DNA from: Odontesthes bonariensis
Taxonomy: Eukaryota > Chordata > Actinopteri > Atheriniformes > Atherinopsidae
Reading direction: 5' to 3'
DNA length: 64,000 bases
Assembly: GCF_027942865.1 (NCBI RefSeq)
Contig: NC_134514.1
Location: forward strand, 39,481,765-39,545,764
The translations under genes were made by a program, and so were the position numbers. Of this stretch, positions 1-9,969 are shown piece after piece (position 1 is the stretch's first letter; each line of letters starts with the position of its first letter). The notes below the pieces were generated by a model that was not told the DNA's origin, made no database searches, and saw nothing but the letters and a program-made list of their open reading frames with translations.

Positions 1-1
1 T

Positions 2-3000
2 CTTCTTCGCCCACTCAAACAGATCCATTCCGACTTTTTGCCAGGGCCTATCAGGGACACGTGACTGCATGAGGGGTTCTCTGTGCAGACTTCGGTATCT
101 CTGACACATTTCACATCTGTCTACAGTCTCTTTGATTTGTGTGGAGATACCTGGCCACCACACTGAAATTTGAGCTCTAGCGCGGCATTTGGAAATTCCC
201 TGGTGCCCGTTGTGGAGTTTGCTCATCATTTCGCCTCGGAGTGTCTGGGGAATGACGATTCTCTCCCCTCTCATCAGAAGCCCTCCTACTACGTGTAGCT
301 CTGCCCTGACTTGCCAGTAGGGTGCGATGTTGAAACTCACTCTGTGTTTCTCTGGCCAAGTTGTTTGACAGTAGTGTGTAACGGTTTTGCACGTGTCATC
401 TGTTTGCTGTACCTGCTTGATTTCTGCCAGCCGTGAGTCTGTAACTGGCAGCGAAGACACCACCGCATCCACGAATACCTGGACGTCCTTCTCCAGCCGC
501 AGGTCATCCGCAGATGGAGGGTCACTCAGTGGAGCTCTGGACAAAGTATCAGCAGTGATGAGGCTTTTGCCTGGCACATGAACAATGTCGTAGTCATACC
601 TGAGGAGTCTCAGTCGAAATCTAAGAACTCTGGGGGGGAGGTCGTCCAAACCTCTGCTGCTCAACAGAGGGACCAGGGGCTTATGGTCCGTCCGCAGAGT
701 GAAGTGCAGTCCTAGCAGGTATGAGGTAAGTCTCTCACACGCCCACGTCGCCGCCAGCGCCTCCTTTTCGATTTGCGCATAGCGCTTCTCTGTGTCTGTC
801 AATCCCCTTGAGATGTATGTGACAGGTTGCCAGGTCCCATCTGTTTGTTTTTGCGTTAGGACAGCACCTATTCCGTATGGTGATGCATCAGCAGATACTT
901 TTGTCTCTGCTGTGTTTGTGTACTGAGCAAGCGCCGTTGGTGAACTAAGTCCCCTTTTCAGCTTTTCAAAAGCAGTACGCTGCGGTTCATCCCAAACCCA
1001 CTCGTTTTTCTCTCTCAGCAGGTCTTTGAGTGGCGTTGTGATGGTGGCCATCTGAGGTACAAAGTTGGAGAGGTAGTTTGCCATACCCATTAGACGGCGC
1101 ACATCCTCCACGCAGGTAGGCTCAGGCATCTGTAGGATAGCCTTCACTTTGTTTGGGTCTGGCTCAATTCCTTTTGAGGATAACTTGTGTCCAACAAATG
1201 TGATGTGCTCTTGTGAAAACTCACACTTCTCATTAAGCGTAAGTCCTTCTTCCTGCATCCTCTGCAGCACGCGGTGCAGTCTCTGGTCGTGTTCCTGTCT
1301 GTCTCGTCCATACACCAACACATCATCTGCATGACACAGGACCCCCTCGAAATTCTCCAACATCTGTGACATTCTTCTCTGAAAATGTTCGGGGGCGGAT
1401 GCAATTCCAAACGGGAGTCTGTTGAAAAAGTACCTCCCGAATGGAGTGATGAAGGTTGTGAGAGGCCTAGACTCTGGAGTTAGCGGAATCTGCCAAAATC
1501 CTGACCTTGCATCCAATTTGGTGAAAACTCTGGCGTCTGACATCATTGCCAGAGTTTGGTCTACAGCCGTCAATATGTGGCGCTCTCGTTTCACTGCAGC
1601 ATTCAGGTGTGTGAGATCCACACAGATTCTCAGTTTTTCTTTTTTAGGTTTTGGCACCACTACCATGCCAGAACACCATGCTGTTGGCTCAGTTACTTTT
1701 GAAATGACACCCATATTTTCCATTCTCTCAAGCTCTTCACGTACCTTGTCTCTGAGTGGAAGGGGTACTCTGCGGGGAGTTGACAGTGCATAGGGTACAG
1801 CTCCTTCCTCCAGTTCGATGTGGTACGGTTCTGTCAGTTTTCCTAACCCTTGGAACACTGCTGGGTAAAGTGCCTTGAAGTCAGTATCTGACTGTGTCAC
1901 TTCATTCACTCTGTGCACCAGCCCCATGGCTTGTATGGCTGGCAGACCCAAAAGCGGCTGTGTCAGCCCCTCCACGACATACACCCATTGCTCTGTGAGT
2001 CGGCCTTTTGCACACAGTTTGCCCTGAAAGCAGCCCCTAACTTTCAGCACATTTCGTCCTGGGCCCACTAACCTTTTCAGCGGCTTGTGTAGCTGACCGT
2101 CTCTCTCTGGATTGAACAGGCTTTCTGGTATGGAGGTCACATCTGCACCTGTGTCGATTTTGAAGTTGGCTGCGTCTCCATTCAGAGTGACCTTCTCCAT
2201 CCATGCTTTGGTGTTTGTTGTAGACACTTCCCCTAAGAACGCACAGTCTGAATCGCTGTCTGACAGTTCTTCTGTGACAGTGTGTACTGCCTGACCATTA
2301 CGGCAGACCACAGCAAAATGTCCTTTCCTGTGGCACTTCCGACATTCCACATCTCTCGCTGGGCAATCTTTCCATGCATGTTTTTGTCCCCCACATCGTC
2401 CGCATTCTTTGTCATTGGGTGTATCACCCGTTTGAGGCCTTTGTTTCCATGTTTGTGGAAAGTTTTTTCCTCTTCTCATTGTTTTGATTGCATCCATGTT
2501 TGACTGGACTGGAGCACCATGCAGTATTGCCTGTTGTTTCTTAACAGTTTCATTTTGTCTCACTTGGTCTATTGCTTTCTGTAGTGTTAATGCAGAGTCC
2601 ATTTGCAGCTTTTCGGATAACTTTCTGTCTCTTATCCCCACCACAATTCGGTCTCTGATGAGCTCCTCCTTCAGTAAGCCAAATCTACAGTGTTCTGCTA
2701 ATTTGTGAACCTCGGTGATGTACGCTTCTGCACTCTCCCCCTCTTGCTGGCATCGCATATTAAACTGTGCCCTTTCAAAAATCACATTGTGTTTGCCAAT
2801 GAAATGCTTTTCCATCGCTGCTTTAACTGAGGCATATTTCTTTTTCTCGGCAGTCGTGATCGGCAGGATACTGAGGATATCGTCAGCTGCATCCCCCATA
2901 GCATATAGGAGAGCATTTACCTGATATTCCTCGTCTTGCTCACGTAATCCGGATGCAACGTGGAAGCGGTCAAATCGTCGGATCCATCTCGGCCAGTCAG

Positions 3001-3055
3001 ACGGTCTCGAGAAGTCGAATGGTTCTGGCTGTGTTATTTGCAATGAAACCGCCAT
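2..3055 (-). CDS. Ty3/Gypsy gag-pol polyprotein (Mag/K02A2.6-like), partial, runs off left edge
   Basis: Reading the minus strand from the ATG at 3055-3053 gives about 1018 codons with no stop or frameshift, to position 2; the 3' end lies outside the window. Order: Gag-like N-terminal region; two CCHC-type knuckles around residues 225-260 (CGRCGGQKHAWKDC, then CRKCHRKGHFAVVC); aspartic protease with DTGADVTSIP; reverse transcriptase with CHADDVLVYG (catalytic pair ADD at about 1330-1320); RNase H with the DASPYGIG and DHKPL motifs; integrase HHCC zinc region ending in CEMC; then the first residues of the integrase core. Gag and Pol share one frame. The start is the first ATG after the primer-binding site. 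The open frame suggests a young copy. The lineage within Ty3/Gypsy is inferred from the single-ORF layout and remembered similarity. Confidence 0.9.
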   Translation of the reverse strand, partial: MAVSLQITQPEPFDFSRPSDWPRWIRRFDRFHVASGLREQDEEYQVNALLYAMGDAADDILSILPITTAEKKKYASVKAAMEKHFIGKHNVIFERAQFNMRCQQEGESAEAYITEVHKLAEHCRFGLLKEELIRDRIVVGIRDRKLSEKLQMDSALTLQKAIDQVRQNETVKKQQAILHGAPVQSNMDAIKTMRRGKNFPQTWKQRPQTGDTPNDKECGRCGGQKHAWKDCPARDVECRKCHRKGHFAVVCRNGQAVHTVTEELSDSDSDCAFLGEVSTTNTKAWMEKVTLNGDAANFKIDTGADVTSIPESLFNPERDGQLHKPLKRLVGPGRNVLKVRGCFQGKLCAKGRLTEQWVYVVEGLTQPLLGLPAIQAMGLVHRVNEVTQSDTDFKALYPAVFQGLGKLTEPYHIELEEGAVPYALSTPRRVPLPLRDKVREELERMENMGVISKVTEPTAWCSGMVVVPKPKKEKLRICVDLTHLNAAVKRERHILTAVDQTLAMMSDARVFTKLDARSGFWQIPLTPESRPLTTFITPFGRYFFNRLPFGIASAPEHFQRRMSQMLENFEGVLCHADDVLVYGRDRQEHDQRLHRVLQRMQEEGLTLNEKCEFSQEHITFVGHKLSSKGIEPDPNKVKAILQMPEPTCVEDVRRLMGMANYLSNFVPQMATITTPLKDLLREKNEWVWDEPQRTAFEKLKRGLSSPTALAQYTNTAETKVSADASPYGIGAVLTQKQTDGTWQPVTYISRGLTDTEKRYAQIEKEALAATWACERLTSYLLGLHFTLRTDHKPLVPLLSSRGLDDLPPRVLRFRLRLLRYDYDIVHVPGKSLITADTLSRAPLSDPPSADDLRLEKDVQVFVDAVVSSLPVTDSRLAEIKQVQQTDDTCKTVTHYCQTTWPEKHRVSFNIAPYWQVRAELHVVGGLLMRGERIVIPQTLRGEMMSKLHNGHQGISKCRARAQISVWWPGISTQIKETVDRCEMCQRYRSLHREPLMQSRVPDRPWQKVGMDLFEWAKK

Positions 3056-3242
3056 GACGAGTCTTTGTTTTCCTTTTAGCTTAGCTGAGTTTCCGCTCAC
3101 CGGCTCATGCAGCTGCACTGGCGTTGTCCTCGCGTTCGTGTGTGCCAAACTTCTCCTTTTCTTGCAGGTATATCCACTCTTTCGCTGTGTCCGCTAACGA
3201 CTTGACTTGTCATCTATGAAATTCTTGGAGCCATATGTCCTT

Positions 3243-3260
3243 TGCCACTTTCTGACACCA
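3243..3260 (-). promoter_or_regulatory. Primer-binding site of the Gypsy element
   Basis: Directly after the 5' LTR the minus strand reads TGGTGTCAGAAAGTGGCA. The initial TGG matches the complement of a tRNA CCA end, as expected for priming of minus-strand DNA. The tRNA species was not determined. Confidence 0.6.
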
Positions 3261-3381
3261 TGTATAATAATGATTGAGACGGACACCAAGGTAAGTATAA
3301 CTGCACGTTTAGTGATCATAACCGGAACTGCCTTTACAGGTATAACAATGCATTATGGGTAGCGTAGTCTATCCCGCTACA
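3261..3381 (-). repeat. 5' LTR of the gag-pol element (121 bp)
   Basis: On the minus strand the segment starts TGTAGCGGGAT and ends TTATTATACA, so it has TG...CA ends. It lies immediately upstream of a primer-binding site and the gag-pol start. At 121 bp it is very short, as in Mag-like Gypsy elements. The 3' LTR is outside the window, so the boundaries cannot be confirmed by LTR comparison. Confidence 0.7.
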
Positions 3382-4908
3382 CCACCCTCCTCTGACCCAC
3401 AGCTTTCCTGTAACATCTCCACCTCCACCTCAGTCATGGATTCTTCTGCTTCCACTAGTTTGTCTTCAACCCAATCAGGAGATGCTGCTGTCCCCTTTGC
3501 CTCCCCCTCCCACTTTTCTGTTTCTAGAAGTCAGGTGAAGAGGCAGTTGGAGAGACTGAACCGGAACAAGGCTGCAGGTCCAGATGGTGTCAGCCCCCGA
3601 GTCCTGAAGGCCTGTGCAGAGCAGCTCTGTGGGATTCTGCAACACCTTTTCAACCTTAGCTTGACCCAAGAGAAGGTACCACTGTTGTGGAAGACATCCT
3701 GTCTGGTTCCGGTACCAAAGAAAACTCATCCTTCAGTCATCAATGACTACAGACCTGTTGCCCTGACATCCCACATCATGAAGGTCCTGGAGAGACTCCT
3801 GTTGACCCACCTGTGTAAGCAAACCAGCACATATCAGGACCCCCTGCAGTTTGCTTATCGCCATGGAGTTGGAGTTGAAGACGCTATCATACACCTGCTT
3901 CAACAAACCCACTGTCATCTGGACAAAGCAGGCAGCACTGTGAGGATCATGTTCTTTGATTTCTCCAGTGCATTTAACACAATTCAGCCTGATCTGCTTC
4001 GTCTGAAACTCCAGAAGACTCAGGTGGAGGCCTCAACAATCACCTGGATTAATGACTACCTGACAAACAGACCACAGTTTGTCAGACTGAAGAATTGTGT
4101 GTCTAACCAGGTGATCAGCAGCACAGGAGCACCACAGGAGACTGTACTCTCACCATTCCTTTTCACTCTGTACACTTCAGACTTCCAGTACAAGTCAGAC
4201 TCCTGTCATCTACAGAAATATTCAGATGACTCTGCAGTGGTCGGGTGTATCAGAGATGGACAAGAAGCTGAGTACAGAGAGCTGGTGGACCGCTTTGTGG
4301 CATGGTGTGGGAACAATCATCTCATCTTGAATGTTAACAAAACAAAGGAGATGATTGTAGATTTCAGGAGAAACAGGGTCAGATCAAACCCTGTTTCCAT
4401 CATGGGAGAAGAAGTGGAGGTGGTTGAGGAATATAAATACCTTGGTGTTCATGTGGACAACAGACTGGACTGGAGACACAACAGTGAAGCAATCTACAAG
4501 AAAGGACAGAGCAGACTGTACTTCTTGAGGAAGCTAAGGTCCTTCAAGGTTTGCAACAAGATGTTGCAGATCTTCTACAAGTCTGTTGAGAGCGTCATTT
4601 CCTCTTGCGTCATCTGTTGGGGCAGCAGCATCAGAACCAGGGACCTAAAAAGACTCAACAACCTGATAAGGAAGGCTGGTTCTGTTCTGGGGACGGCTGT
4701 GGAACCTCTGGAGACAATAATGCAAAGAAGGATTTTGCATAAAATCAAGAGAATTATGGACAACCCTGAACATCCTCTCCATGAGACTGTTATCGGAAAA
4801 CAGAGTCTCTTCAGTCAAAGGCTTCTTCAGTTTGGATGCAAAACGGACCGCTACAGGAAATCTTTCCTGCCCACAGCCATCAGCATCTATAATAACTCCT
4901 TGATTTAA
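3382..4908 (+). CDS. Rex1/Babar-like LINE reverse transcriptase (5'-truncated)
   Basis: The open frame of about 508 codons begins inside the neighbouring LTR; only the part from 3382 belongs to the LINE. Visible blocks: the RT entry block NKAAGPDG; the finger motif NDYRPVALTS; palm motif A FFDFSSAFNTIQ; motif B region GAPQETVLSPF; motif C YSDDSAVV; then the thumb and C-terminal domain with EYKYLGV. The endonuclease half is missing because the Gypsy LTR abuts the RT. Motif B usually reads PQG; here it is PQE, so the protein is probably inactive although the frame is intact. The 3' end has the (GAATT)n tail typical of Rex1. Confidence 0.85.
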   Translation, partial: PPSSDPQLSCNISTSTSVMDSSASTSLSSTQSGDAAVPFASPSHFSVSRSQVKRQLERLNRNKAAGPDGVSPRVLKACAEQLCGILQHLFNLSLTQEKVPLLWKTSCLVPVPKKTHPSVINDYRPVALTSHIMKVLERLLLTHLCKQTSTYQDPLQFAYRHGVGVEDAIIHLLQQTHCHLDKAGSTVRIMFFDFSSAFNTIQPDLLRLKLQKTQVEASTITWINDYLTNRPQFVRLKNCVSNQVISSTGAPQETVLSPFLFTLYTSDFQYKSDSCHLQKYSDDSAVVGCIRDGQEAEYRELVDRFVAWCGNNHLILNVNKTKEMIVDFRRNRVRSNPVSIMGEEVEVVEEYKYLGVHVDNRLDWRHNSEAIYKKGQSRLYFLRKLRSFKVCNKMLQIFYKSVESVISSCVICWGSSIRTRDLKRLNNLIRKAGSVLGTAVEPLETIMQRRILHKIKRIMDNPEHPLHETVIGKQSLFSQRLLQFGCKTDRYRKSFLPTAISIYNNSLI

Positions 4909-4978
4909 TTGAGCTACATCAACATTTAATTTCCCTCTGGGATAAATAAAGTATTTTTGAATTGAATTGAATTGAATT
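3382..4978 (+). mobile_element. Rex1-type non-LTR retrotransposon, 3' part
   Basis: It comprises the RT frame, a short 3' UTR with TTTCCCTCTGGGATAAATAAAG, and a terminal GAATT repeat at about 4958-4978. The tail directly abuts an LTR fragment, and the other side abuts the Gypsy LTR. Confidence 0.8.
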
Positions 4979-5275
4979 ATTAGTTCACTCACTTCACCTG
5001 TGTTTTTTCCCTCAGCTGCACTCACTCCCCAATCACTCTCACTCCCTATTTAGTTTCCTGCCTCCCCTGTCAGTTTTGCCAGATCTTTGTTGTTGCTGTT
5101 AAGTATTTATTCCATGCCATGTCAAGTGATTTTGTTTTGTTTTTGTTCACAACTACGTTTTTTCCGGCTCAGCCGTGTTTTATGTTGGTACTTTGTTTTT
5201 GCTATTAATAAATCAACCTTTTTTTTTGTAAGTCCGCATCCGTGTCCACCCTCCTTCCACACCCAAACCTGACAC
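4979..5275 (+). repeat. LTR fragment, TGTCACG...GTGACA family
   Basis: This stretch resembles the right part of the solo LTR at 42563-42975: both hold CACTCACTCTCC-like motifs, GCCAGATCTTTG/TCGGATCTTTG, CCGGCTCAGCCGTG, and the shared GTCCGCATCCGTGTCC shortly before the terminal TGACA. The left part is absent because the Rex1 tail abuts it. A polyadenylation-like AATAAA lies at about 5207. Confidence 0.65.
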
Positions 5276-5462
5276 CTGCTTCCTGCTTTGTCCTTCGTAC
5301 GCTTAGTCTGCTTGCTTTGCTTACTTTATTGATTTTATGCTGATTTTCCCTTTTTTCCATTTGAGCCTACCTGCGATAGTTTCTGGACACTTATAAATCT
5401 CTGGGATTAATGTTTTTTTTTTTTTAACAGAAACAGCAAAAAAAATTTATAGTTCTTTATCA
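5276..5462. other. Spacer without recognisable feature
   Basis: A pyrimidine-rich then AT-rich stretch with a T run near 5410. It separates the LTR fragment from the next LINE copy. No gene was recognised. Confidence 0.5.
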
Positions 5463-6712
5463 CAGCTATATAGTTACTCTAGATGGTATTTCCTTGGCTT
5501 CTAGTTCTACAGTGAGGAACCTTGGAGTTATTTTTGACCAGAACTTATCATTTGACTCGCATATAAAACAGGTTTCTAGGACTGCCTTCTTTCATCTTCG
5601 TAATATTGTTAAAATCAGGAACATCTTGTCTCAGAGTGATGCAGAAAAACTAATTCATGCATTTGTTACTTCAAAATTGGACTACTGTAATTCTTTATTA
5701 TTGGGCTGTCCCACATATTCTCTGAAAAGCCTTCAGCTGATCCAAAATGCTGCAGCCAGAGTTCTGATGAGAACTAACAGGAGAGATCATATTTCTCCAG
5801 TTTTAGCTTCTCTTCATTGGCTCCCTGTTAAATTCAGAATAGAATTTAAGATTCTTCTCCTCACATATAAAGCTCTTAATGACCGAGCTCCATCATATCT
5901 TAAAGATCTCATTGTAAGATATTTTCCTAACAGAGCACTTCGTTCCCAAACTGCAGGTTTACTTGAGGTTCCCAGAGTTTCTAAAAGTAGAATGGGAGGC
6001 AGAGCCTTCAGTTATCAGGCCTCTCTATTGTGGAACCAGCTGCCAGTAAATGTCCGGGAAGCAGACACCCTTTCCACTTTTAAGACCAGGCTTAAAACTT
6101 TCCTTTCTGATAAAGCTTATAGTTAGGGATGGCTCAGGTGATCCTGAAACATCCCATAGTTAAGCTGCTATAGGCCCAGACTGCTGGGGGGCCTCATCTG
6201 TCACACCTTTCCTCACTTTACTCTCTTTATGTATGTGTGACATTATTGTGGTCATTAACTCGTGTTTCCCTGTTCCAACAGATATCCTTTGAATGGTGTT
6301 ACAGTGCCGCCGCCCCCCTCCCCCCCTCCCCCCCTCTCTTTCTGTCTTCTCAAACCCCAGCTGGTGGAGGCGGATGGCCACCCTTCCTGAGTCTGGTTCT
6401 GCCAGAGGTTTCTTCCTGTTAAAAGGGAGTCGTTTCTCTCCACAGTCGCCTCAGGCACGCCGCTCAGGCCGGGAGATTGGACCGAAAAACAAAAAGTTTT
6501 CAGTGCAATCTGTTGGTTTCCTTAGCTAGGAAATTGTTTTTGAATTGGCTCTATATGAACCAATTGGATTATTTTATGAATAATTATGATTACAATTAAT
6601 TGAATTCCAATTGGCTTGAATTGGACTTTATTATCTAAGTGTCTTGAGATGACATTTGTTGTATTTGGCGCTATATAAATAAAAATAAATTGAATTGAAT
6701 TGAATTGAATTG
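5463..6712 (+). mobile_element. L2/Maui-type LINE, 5'-truncated copy 1
   Basis: It starts within the RT C-terminal region, at the sequence equivalent to 8732 of copy 2, and ends with ATAAATAAAAATAAATTGAATTGAATTG. The open frame 5494-6126 encodes the RT thumb and C-terminal domain, including RNLGVIFD, LDYCNSLLLGCP and LHWLPVKFRIEFK. The 3' UTR (6127-6660) contains a C-rich run near 6310-6335 that differs from the other copies. Confidence 0.85.
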
Positions 6713-6831
6713 ACTCTTCAGCGCTCCGTGTGCGTGGTCTACACACAACTGAAGCCTGATTTACAGTGTCTGGGCACCTACCACTCAGCTTAAGCTAAAT
6801 AGCCTGGAAAGGTGCTAACCGTTAGGCTAAC

Positions 6832-9392
6832 TGTTGTGTATCGTCCACCTGGCCCTTATTCTGAGTTTCTGTCTGAATTCTCAGAGTTTTTATCCCAGTT
6901 AGTGCTGAGTACAGATAAAGTCATTGTAGTGGGTGACTTTAATATTCATGTAGATGTTGAAAATGACAGCCTGAAATGAACTTTAATTCTATATTAGACT
7001 CTATTGGATTTTCTCAGAGTGTTCACGGACCGACTCACTGCCTTAATCACACCCTTGATCTTGTGCTGACTTATGGCATTGAGAGTGAACAGTTAACAGT
7101 GTTCCCTCATAACTCTGTCTTATCTGACCATTTTCTGATAACCTTTGAGTTTACATTACTTGAATATACAGTTTCTGAGAAGAAATTTACATATAGAAGG
7201 TGTCTATTAGAGGATGCTGTAACCAGATTTAAAGAATTAATTCCATCATCCTTTTCTTCACTGCCATGTGCAGATATGACAGAGGACGACTACCTAAACT
7301 TTACTCCAGCAGCACTTGACTCTCTTGTTGACAGTACTATAGTTTCAATGCGTACAGCACTGGACAATGTTGCCCCTCTGAAAAGGAAGGTAATCAGCCA
7401 GAAGAGGCTGGCTCCTTGGTATAATTCACAGCTGCGTGCTTTAAAGCAGACCGCAAGAAAGCTGGAGAGACAGTGGCGTTCCTCTAATTTAGAAGAGTCT
7501 CAATTATTCTGGAAAGATAGTTTAATAACGTATAAGAAAGCCCTTCGTAAAGCTAGAACTGCTTATTATTCATCATTGATAGAAGAGAATAAGAACAATC
7601 CCAGGTTTCTCTTCAGCACTGTAGCCAGTCTGACTAAGAGTCCGAGCTCTGCTGAGCCAGGTATTCCTTTAACTCTCAGCAGTGATGATTTCATGAGCTT
7701 CTTTATCAATAAAATTGTTTCTATCAGAGAGAAGATTGATGGAGTCCTTCCCACTATTATCAGTGATGTATCATCAAGTACAGCAGCTTTAGAAGTATCT
7801 TTAGAACCTGATTTATATTCAGACGGCTTCTGCCCAGTTGATCTCTCTGAACTAACGACAGCAATAGTGGCTTCTAAACCATCAACTTGTGTTTTAGACC
7901 CAATCCCAACCAGACTGTTCAAGGAGGTTTTCCCATTAATTGACACTTCCATATTGGATTTGATCAATCTGTCTTTGTAACAGGATATGTACCTCAGACT
8001 TTTAAGGTTGCTGTAATTAAACCTTTACCTAAAAAACCTACTCTTGATTCAGAAGTGTTAGCTCATTATAGACCTATATTCAATCTCCCTTTTATGTCTA
8101 AAGTTCTTGAAAAAATAGTTGCAGCTCAGCTTTGTGATCATTTCCACAGAAATAATCTGTTTGAAGAGTTTCAGTCAGGATTCAGAGTGCATCATAGCAC
8201 AGAAACTGCACTGCTGAAAGTTACCAATGATCTCCTCTTAGCCTCTGATAGCGGACTTGTGTCTGTGCTTGTCCTGTTGGATCTCAGTGCTGCATTTGAT
8301 ACGGTCGATCACAGTATCTTATTACAGAGACTTGAACATGTTATTGGGATTAAAGGAACTGCATTAGGCTGGTTTAAGTCATATTTATCTGATAGATTTC
8401 AGTTTGTTCTTGTAAATGAAGAATCTTCCTCACACACCAGAGTAAGTCATGGAGGTCCCCAGGGTTCTGTGCTTGGACCGATTCTTTTCACTTTATACAT
8501 GCTTCCATTAGGTAACATTATTAGACAGCATGGCATAAATTTCCATTGCTATGCTGATGATACCCAGTTGTACTTATCTATAAAACCAGATGAACCCAAT
8601 AGGTTGGTCAGACTACAAGCATGTCTTAAAGACATAAAGACCTGGATGACTCAGAACTGTCTGCTTCTAAATTCAGACAAAACTGAAGTCGTTATCTTTG
8701 GACCTGAGCGCTTCAGGGAGAAACTGTCTAGCTATATAGTTACTCTAGATGGTATTTCCTTGGCTTCTAGTTCTACAGTGAGGAACCTTGGAGTTATTTT
8801 TGACCAGAACTTATCATTTGACTCGCATATAAAACAGGTTTCTGGGACTGCCTTCTTTCATCTTCGTAATATTGTTAAAATCAGGAACATCTTGTCTCAG
8901 AGTGATGCAGAAAAACTAGTCCATGCATTTGTTACTTCAAGATTGGACTACTGTAATTCTTTATTATTGGGCTGTCCCACATATTCTCTGAAAAGCCTTC
9001 AGTTGATCCAAAATGCTGCAGCCAGAGTTCTGATGAGAACTAACAGGAGAGATCATATTTCTCCAGTTTTAGCTTCTCTTCATTGGCTCCCTGTTAAATT
9101 CAGAATAGAATTTAAGATTCTTCTCCTCACATATAAAGCTCTTAATGACCGAGCTCCATCATATCTTAAAGATCTCATTGTAAGATATTTTCCTAACAGA
9201 GCACTTCGTTCCCAAACTGCAGGTTTACTTGAGGTTCCCAGAGTTTCTAAAAGTAGAATGGGAGGCAGAGCCTTCAGTTATCAGGCCCCTCTATTGTGGA
9301 ATAAGCTGCCAGTAAATGTCCGGGAAGCAGACACCCTTTCCACTTTTAAGACCAGGCCTAAAACTTTCCTTTTTGATAAAGCTTATAGTTAG
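6832..9392 (+). pseudogene. L2 ORF2: endonuclease end plus reverse transcriptase, broken by two frameshifts
   Basis: Three pieces make up the protein. The first ends at about 6976, where one base is missing relative to the copy at 35.8 kb. The second, 6976-7980, covers the end of the endonuclease (SDHFLITFEF) and the linker. The third, from 8055, holds the RT: palm motif LLDLSAAFDTVDH, GGPQGSVLGPILF, catalytic HCYADDTQLYL, LNSDKTEV, and the C-terminal domain. A second one-base loss near 7978 (TTGTAACAGG against TTGTTGACAGG in the other copy) separates pieces two and three. RT catalytic residues are intact; only the frame is broken. Confidence 0.85.
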
Positions 9393-9940
9393 GGATGGCT
9401 CAGGTGATCCTGAAACATCCCATAGTTAAGCTGCTATAGGCCTAGACTGCTGGGGGGCCTCATCTGTCACACCTTTCCTCACTTTACTCTCTTTATGTAT
9501 ATGAGACATTATTGTGGTCATTAACTCGTGTTTCCCTGTTCCAACAGATATTCTTTGAATGGTGTTACAGTGTTTGTTGTCCCCTCTTTTCTGTCTCCTC
9601 AAACCCCAGCTGGTGGAGGCGGATGGCCACCCTTCCTGGTTCTGGTTCTGCCAGAGGTTTCTTCCTGTTCAAAGGGAGTCGTTTCTCTCCACAGTCGCCT
9701 CAGGCACGCTCAGGACGGGAGATTGGACCGAAAAACAAAAAGTTTTCAGTGCAATCTGTTGGTTTTCTTAGCTAGGAAATTGTTTTTGAATTGGCTCTAT
9801 TTGAACGAATTGGATTATTTTATGAATAATTATGATTACAATTAATTGAATTCCAATTGGCTTGAATTGGACTTTATTATCTAAGTGCCTTGAGATGACA
9901 TTTGTTGTATTTGGCGCTATATAAATAAAAATGAATTGAA
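6832..9940 (+). mobile_element. L2/Maui-type LINE, copy 2 (longest RT-bearing copy)
   Basis: The copy begins inside the endonuclease domain (VVYRPPGPYSEF region) and runs to the GAATT-rich tail near 9940. It lies 120 bp after copy 1 in the same orientation and is very similar to it over the RT C-terminus and 3' UTR. The short gap at 6713-6831 holds no recognised feature. Confidence 0.85.
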
Positions 9941-9969
9941 AAAATGGATTGAATTGAACTAGCAGCAAG

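Noticed and set aside
1144..1410. 88-codon minus frame as a separate gene
   Set aside because: It is an out-of-frame shadow of the gag-pol reading frame that covers the same positions.
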